Source: Fulvivirga ulvae
Lineage (GTDB): Bacteria > Bacteroidota > Bacteroidia > Cytophagales > Cyclobacteriaceae
Assembly: GCF_021389975.1 (NCBI RefSeq)
Contig: NZ_CP089981.1
Location: 2,257,501 to 2,321,500 of the forward strand
Direction of reading: 5' to 3'
DNA length: 64,000 nt
Positions 61,902-64,000 of the stretch are shown piece by piece. The position numbers and the translations under genes were made by a program. Every line of letters begins with the position of its first letter. Position 1 is the first letter of the stretch. Under the pieces are notes generated by a model. It was not told the origin of the DNA. It saw only the letters and a list, made by a program, of their open reading frames with translations, and ran no database searches.

Positions 61902-62993
61902 TTATTTTTTCACAGAGCAGACATCTATGCTTGAGAGCTTTCCCTTAAGTTGTATTTGCCCGATAGAGGTGCATTTATAACCATTCAATGCCCTGGTCCT
62001 TTTAACCAGTTCCCCAGATATGAGAAAATGCTCACCATAATCGTTACAAATCGATTGTATTCTTGAAGCCGTATTGAGTACATCTCCATGATATGCTATA
62101 TCACGTTTGATATTGCCGATTTCAGCAACCGTTACTAAACCACCGTGAACACCGGCTTTAAACTCGGGAACTACACCATATTTTTTCATATAGTGGTTTC
62201 TTCGTTTTTCCAGGGCTTCTTTAAAGGCATAAAAAATAGAGATATATTCAAGTGTGATAATTACACGGTCGGTCCTCCAGGTAAGCACTACTTCATCACC
62301 TACATATTGGTATATTTCTGCTTTGTATTTGTCAACAAGAAGATTGATGTCGTCAAAGCAATCTTTTATAAGTTGAGAGTATTTAATATTACCAAGCATC
62401 TCAGCATATGTAGTTGAAGACTTAAGATCCATAAACAGGAATATGCGGTCTTCTACTACAGGGTGTTGATATTTGCCACTTATGAAGTTAATAAGGTTGT
62501 TTAGTCCAAATTTTTTGATCGTTTGAATCACAAAGTTTACCAAAAGCGTCTGAAACCCCAGGAATATCAGGGCAAAGATAATGATCCAATAAACTAACTT
62601 AAACTGGCTCATTTCCCTGATCGCATTTTTTGGAAAGAAATCAAACTGGCTCATTATAAGATAGACCGTAATGGTGCTTAACAGAAACCCTCCCAAATAA
62701 ACAGCGCTCTTGATAAGGATCACTTTTCCGAAACTGTATTTTTCAACCAGAAGTTTTTCCGAAATCTCGTTAGCCCCGATGAAAAGCAGGCCAAATAACA
62801 GGCCAAATAGTGTTGCTTCGAGCATTTGGAAAGGAGAAGCCCAATATTTGATCACCGGGTTCTGAATAGCCGAAAGGTCTATGTCTGCCAGCTCAATAAA
62901 ACCGGTTACATTAGCCAGAGCAAACCATGAGGATAAGCCCATGATGAATACCCAGTATAGCAGAATAATAATGTATAGTTTTAGCTTATTCAC
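61902..62993 (-). CDS. Membrane-bound class III adenylate/guanylate cyclase
   Basis: The 363-residue protein has four membrane helices in the first 170 residues and a class III cyclase domain (about 180-360). Metal-binding aspartates are in FLFMDLKSSTTYAEM and YQYVGDEVVLTW, and the transition-state asparagine/arginine pair is in VLNTASRIQSICNDYG. It therefore probably makes a cyclic nucleotide; substrate specificity (adenine or guanine) is not read with confidence. The convergent LytTR gene stops 12 bp away. Confidence 0.88.
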   Translation of the reverse strand: MNKLKLYIIILLYWVFIMGLSSWFALANVTGFIELADIDLSAIQNPVIKYWASPFQMLEATLFGLLFGLLFIGANEISEKLLVEKYSFGKVILIKSAVYLGGFLLSTITVYLIMSQFDFFPKNAIREMSQFKLVYWIIIFALIFLGFQTLLVNFVIQTIKKFGLNNLINFISGKYQHPVVEDRIFLFMDLKSSTTYAEMLGNIKYSQLIKDCFDDINLLVDKYKAEIYQYVGDEVVLTWRTDRVIITLEYISIFYAFKEALEKRRNHYMKKYGVVPEFKAGVHGGLVTVAEIGNIKRDIAYHGDVLNTASRIQSICNDYGEHFLISGELVKRTRALNGYKCTSIGQIQLKGKLSSIDVCSVKK

Positions 62994-63229
62994 CTTATAA
63001 AATTAGAAGTTATTCCCGATTTTAAACGGTATTGGTCACGTTCATTTTACTTGTCTTTGAAGGATTTTTAAGTTTTTGAGATCGTTTTTAAAATATATTA
63101 AGGAGCAAAACGACTAAGTAGTATATAGTTAGCAGCCTGCGAAGGGTCCTTGTAAATTTTATATAAAGGGCCAAACCTAAACCTATTTAAACCTAATTTC
63201 GTTTTAGATTATTGTATAATACCTGAGAA

Positions 63230-64000
63230 ATGACTTATTGTAATATAAATCCCGCTGAATTTCCTTTTGTTAGTGTGCTCAATATGGCATCACTCATTAA
63301 CTACTGGGAGGCTAATCTGAAAACAAACACCTTGTTTTCTGGTTACCCTGCAGATGAAATCAGGCGAATGATTGATTCAGCACCGGAGTTAAGAAATCCT
63401 GTTTATGATCTTGGCGAGCTGGATAAACACAAGAAGCTAATGGGGCTTTTAATGAGTGCGGTTTTTCCTCCGGCCATGATAGAGTCGGAACTCTCAGCAG
63501 CTATTGTTCCTTTCAGCTTTCAGGGCATCTTTGCCACACCAGGTTATCACAAGATTATGCCGTTAGATCATATTCGTGAGGATGTGACAGTTAATTTTGC
63601 TGATGATAATATCATTGCCGGTAAAATAATGATGGCCTGTATATTTATTTTGAATAAATTTTATGGCACAAACCTGTCAATGGACAGACCAATGCTGGCT
63701 TCGGTTCCGGATGAGGAAACAGGATTGAAACAAATTTTTAAGGTAAATCTTAACACGCAATTTGTGGATGTCGTGTGTAACGGCGAGCCCGACCCAATCG
63801 ATAAAAAGGTGATCCGAGAGTTGCTCGATGACCTTTATAATACAGAACTGTGGCTAAAATATATTAAGCCGGAAAAATATCAATTTCAGGGTTTTGGTAT
63901 CATTAAACTTGTGGACGTCACTGTTGAAGAGATGTTGTCTTCAATTAAATACGACCTTTTGAAGAAGGATGCCGTTACCTGCGCGGAGAGCTTCCAATCC
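63230..64000 (+). CDS. Probable sensory protein, 5' part (runs off the window)
   Basis: An ATG at 63230 opens a frame of 257 codons that continues past the right edge. The N-terminus reads MTYCNINPAEFPFVSVLNMASLINYWE, then SAPELRNPVYDLGELDKHKKLMGLLMSAVFPPAMIE. I recall this type of segment as an N-terminal region of large GAF-domain proteins in Cytophagales, but the GAF domain is not in the window. No signal peptide or membrane helix is visible, so a cytoplasmic location is likely. Confidence 0.7.
   Translation, partial: MTYCNINPAEFPFVSVLNMASLINYWEANLKTNTLFSGYPADEIRRMIDSAPELRNPVYDLGELDKHKKLMGLLMSAVFPPAMIESELSAAIVPFSFQGIFATPGYHKIMPLDHIREDVTVNFADDNIIAGKIMMACIFILNKFYGTNLSMDRPMLASVPDEETGLKQIFKVNLNTQFVDVVCNGEPDPIDKKVIRELLDDLYNTELWLKYIKPEKYQFQGFGIIKLVDVTVEEMLSSIKYDLLKKDAVTCAESFQS

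Overview
The window reads as chromosomal DNA of a gliding-type Bacteroidetes bacterium, most likely order Cytophagales (a Fulvivirga- or Flammeovirga-like organism). The evidence is a GldB lipoprotein, a PorT-like barrel, two secreted proteins with C-terminal modules of the type IX secretion (T9SS) kind, a SusC/CarboxypepD-type TonB receptor, a LytS/LytTR pair, weak Shine-Dalgarno sequences, and a -7 promoter element of the Bacteroidetes kind (TAnnTTTG). The genus is inference. Most genes are housekeeping or common accessory genes in short, frequently convergent units; no tRNA, rRNA, CRISPR array or prophage was seen.

Layout. 0-7.5 kb: 5' end of a DUF4918/SMUG2-like glycosylase, a secreted two-repeat protein, a PLP decarboxylase, coaX (type III pantothenate kinase), an M61 peptidase and two cysteine-cluster proteins. 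7.6-13 kb: an orphan RiPP (lanthipeptide-like) precursor, a CAP lipoprotein, ferritin beside a thioredoxin-like [2Fe-2S] protein, DinB, and a large membrane protein. 13.4-24.9 kb: ABC exporter, gldB, PorT-like barrel, nitrilase overlapping an HTTM membrane protein, hydrolase, a secreted double YciI-like protein and a class V aminotransferase. 25-30 kb: GT39/GT2 glycosyltransferase pair and a CLC transporter with CBS domains. 30.0-30.7 kb: a gene-free AT-rich stretch with two perfect DnaA boxes 20 bp apart and a 16-bp palindrome, a candidate origin or control region. 30.7-37.5 kb: a same-strand run of thioredoxin-like proteins, DinB-like protein, PBP4, NagZ-like GH3, HutG, HutF and YtoQ. 37.7-39.1 kb: a complete IS3-family element. 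39.2-45.7 kb: choice-of-anchor-L/OmpA fusion, DUF1684, LEA14-like lipoprotein, 2OG oxygenase, amidohydrolase, DUF4395-rhodanese, TPR protein.

45.7-57 kb is the most unusual part. A compatible-solute ABC permease carries a fused substrate-binding domain whose two halves are in swapped (circularly permuted) order, and its likely ATPase lies 9 kb away. Between them lie a HAMP-GAF-coiled-coil receptor without any output domain, three small homologous STAS/SpoIIAA-like proteins, a membrane protein with a histidine-kinase DHp helix but no ATPase domain, a DUF805 protein, and two T9SS-type secreted proteins. I read the receptor/STAS/DHp set as a possible uncharacterised signalling cassette. 57-64 kb: TonB receptor with a small HMA-like partner, a divergent LytS/LytTR pair with operator-like direct repeats, a membrane class III cyclase, and the 5' part of a probable sensory protein.

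All family calls rest on motifs read by eye; no database search was possible.
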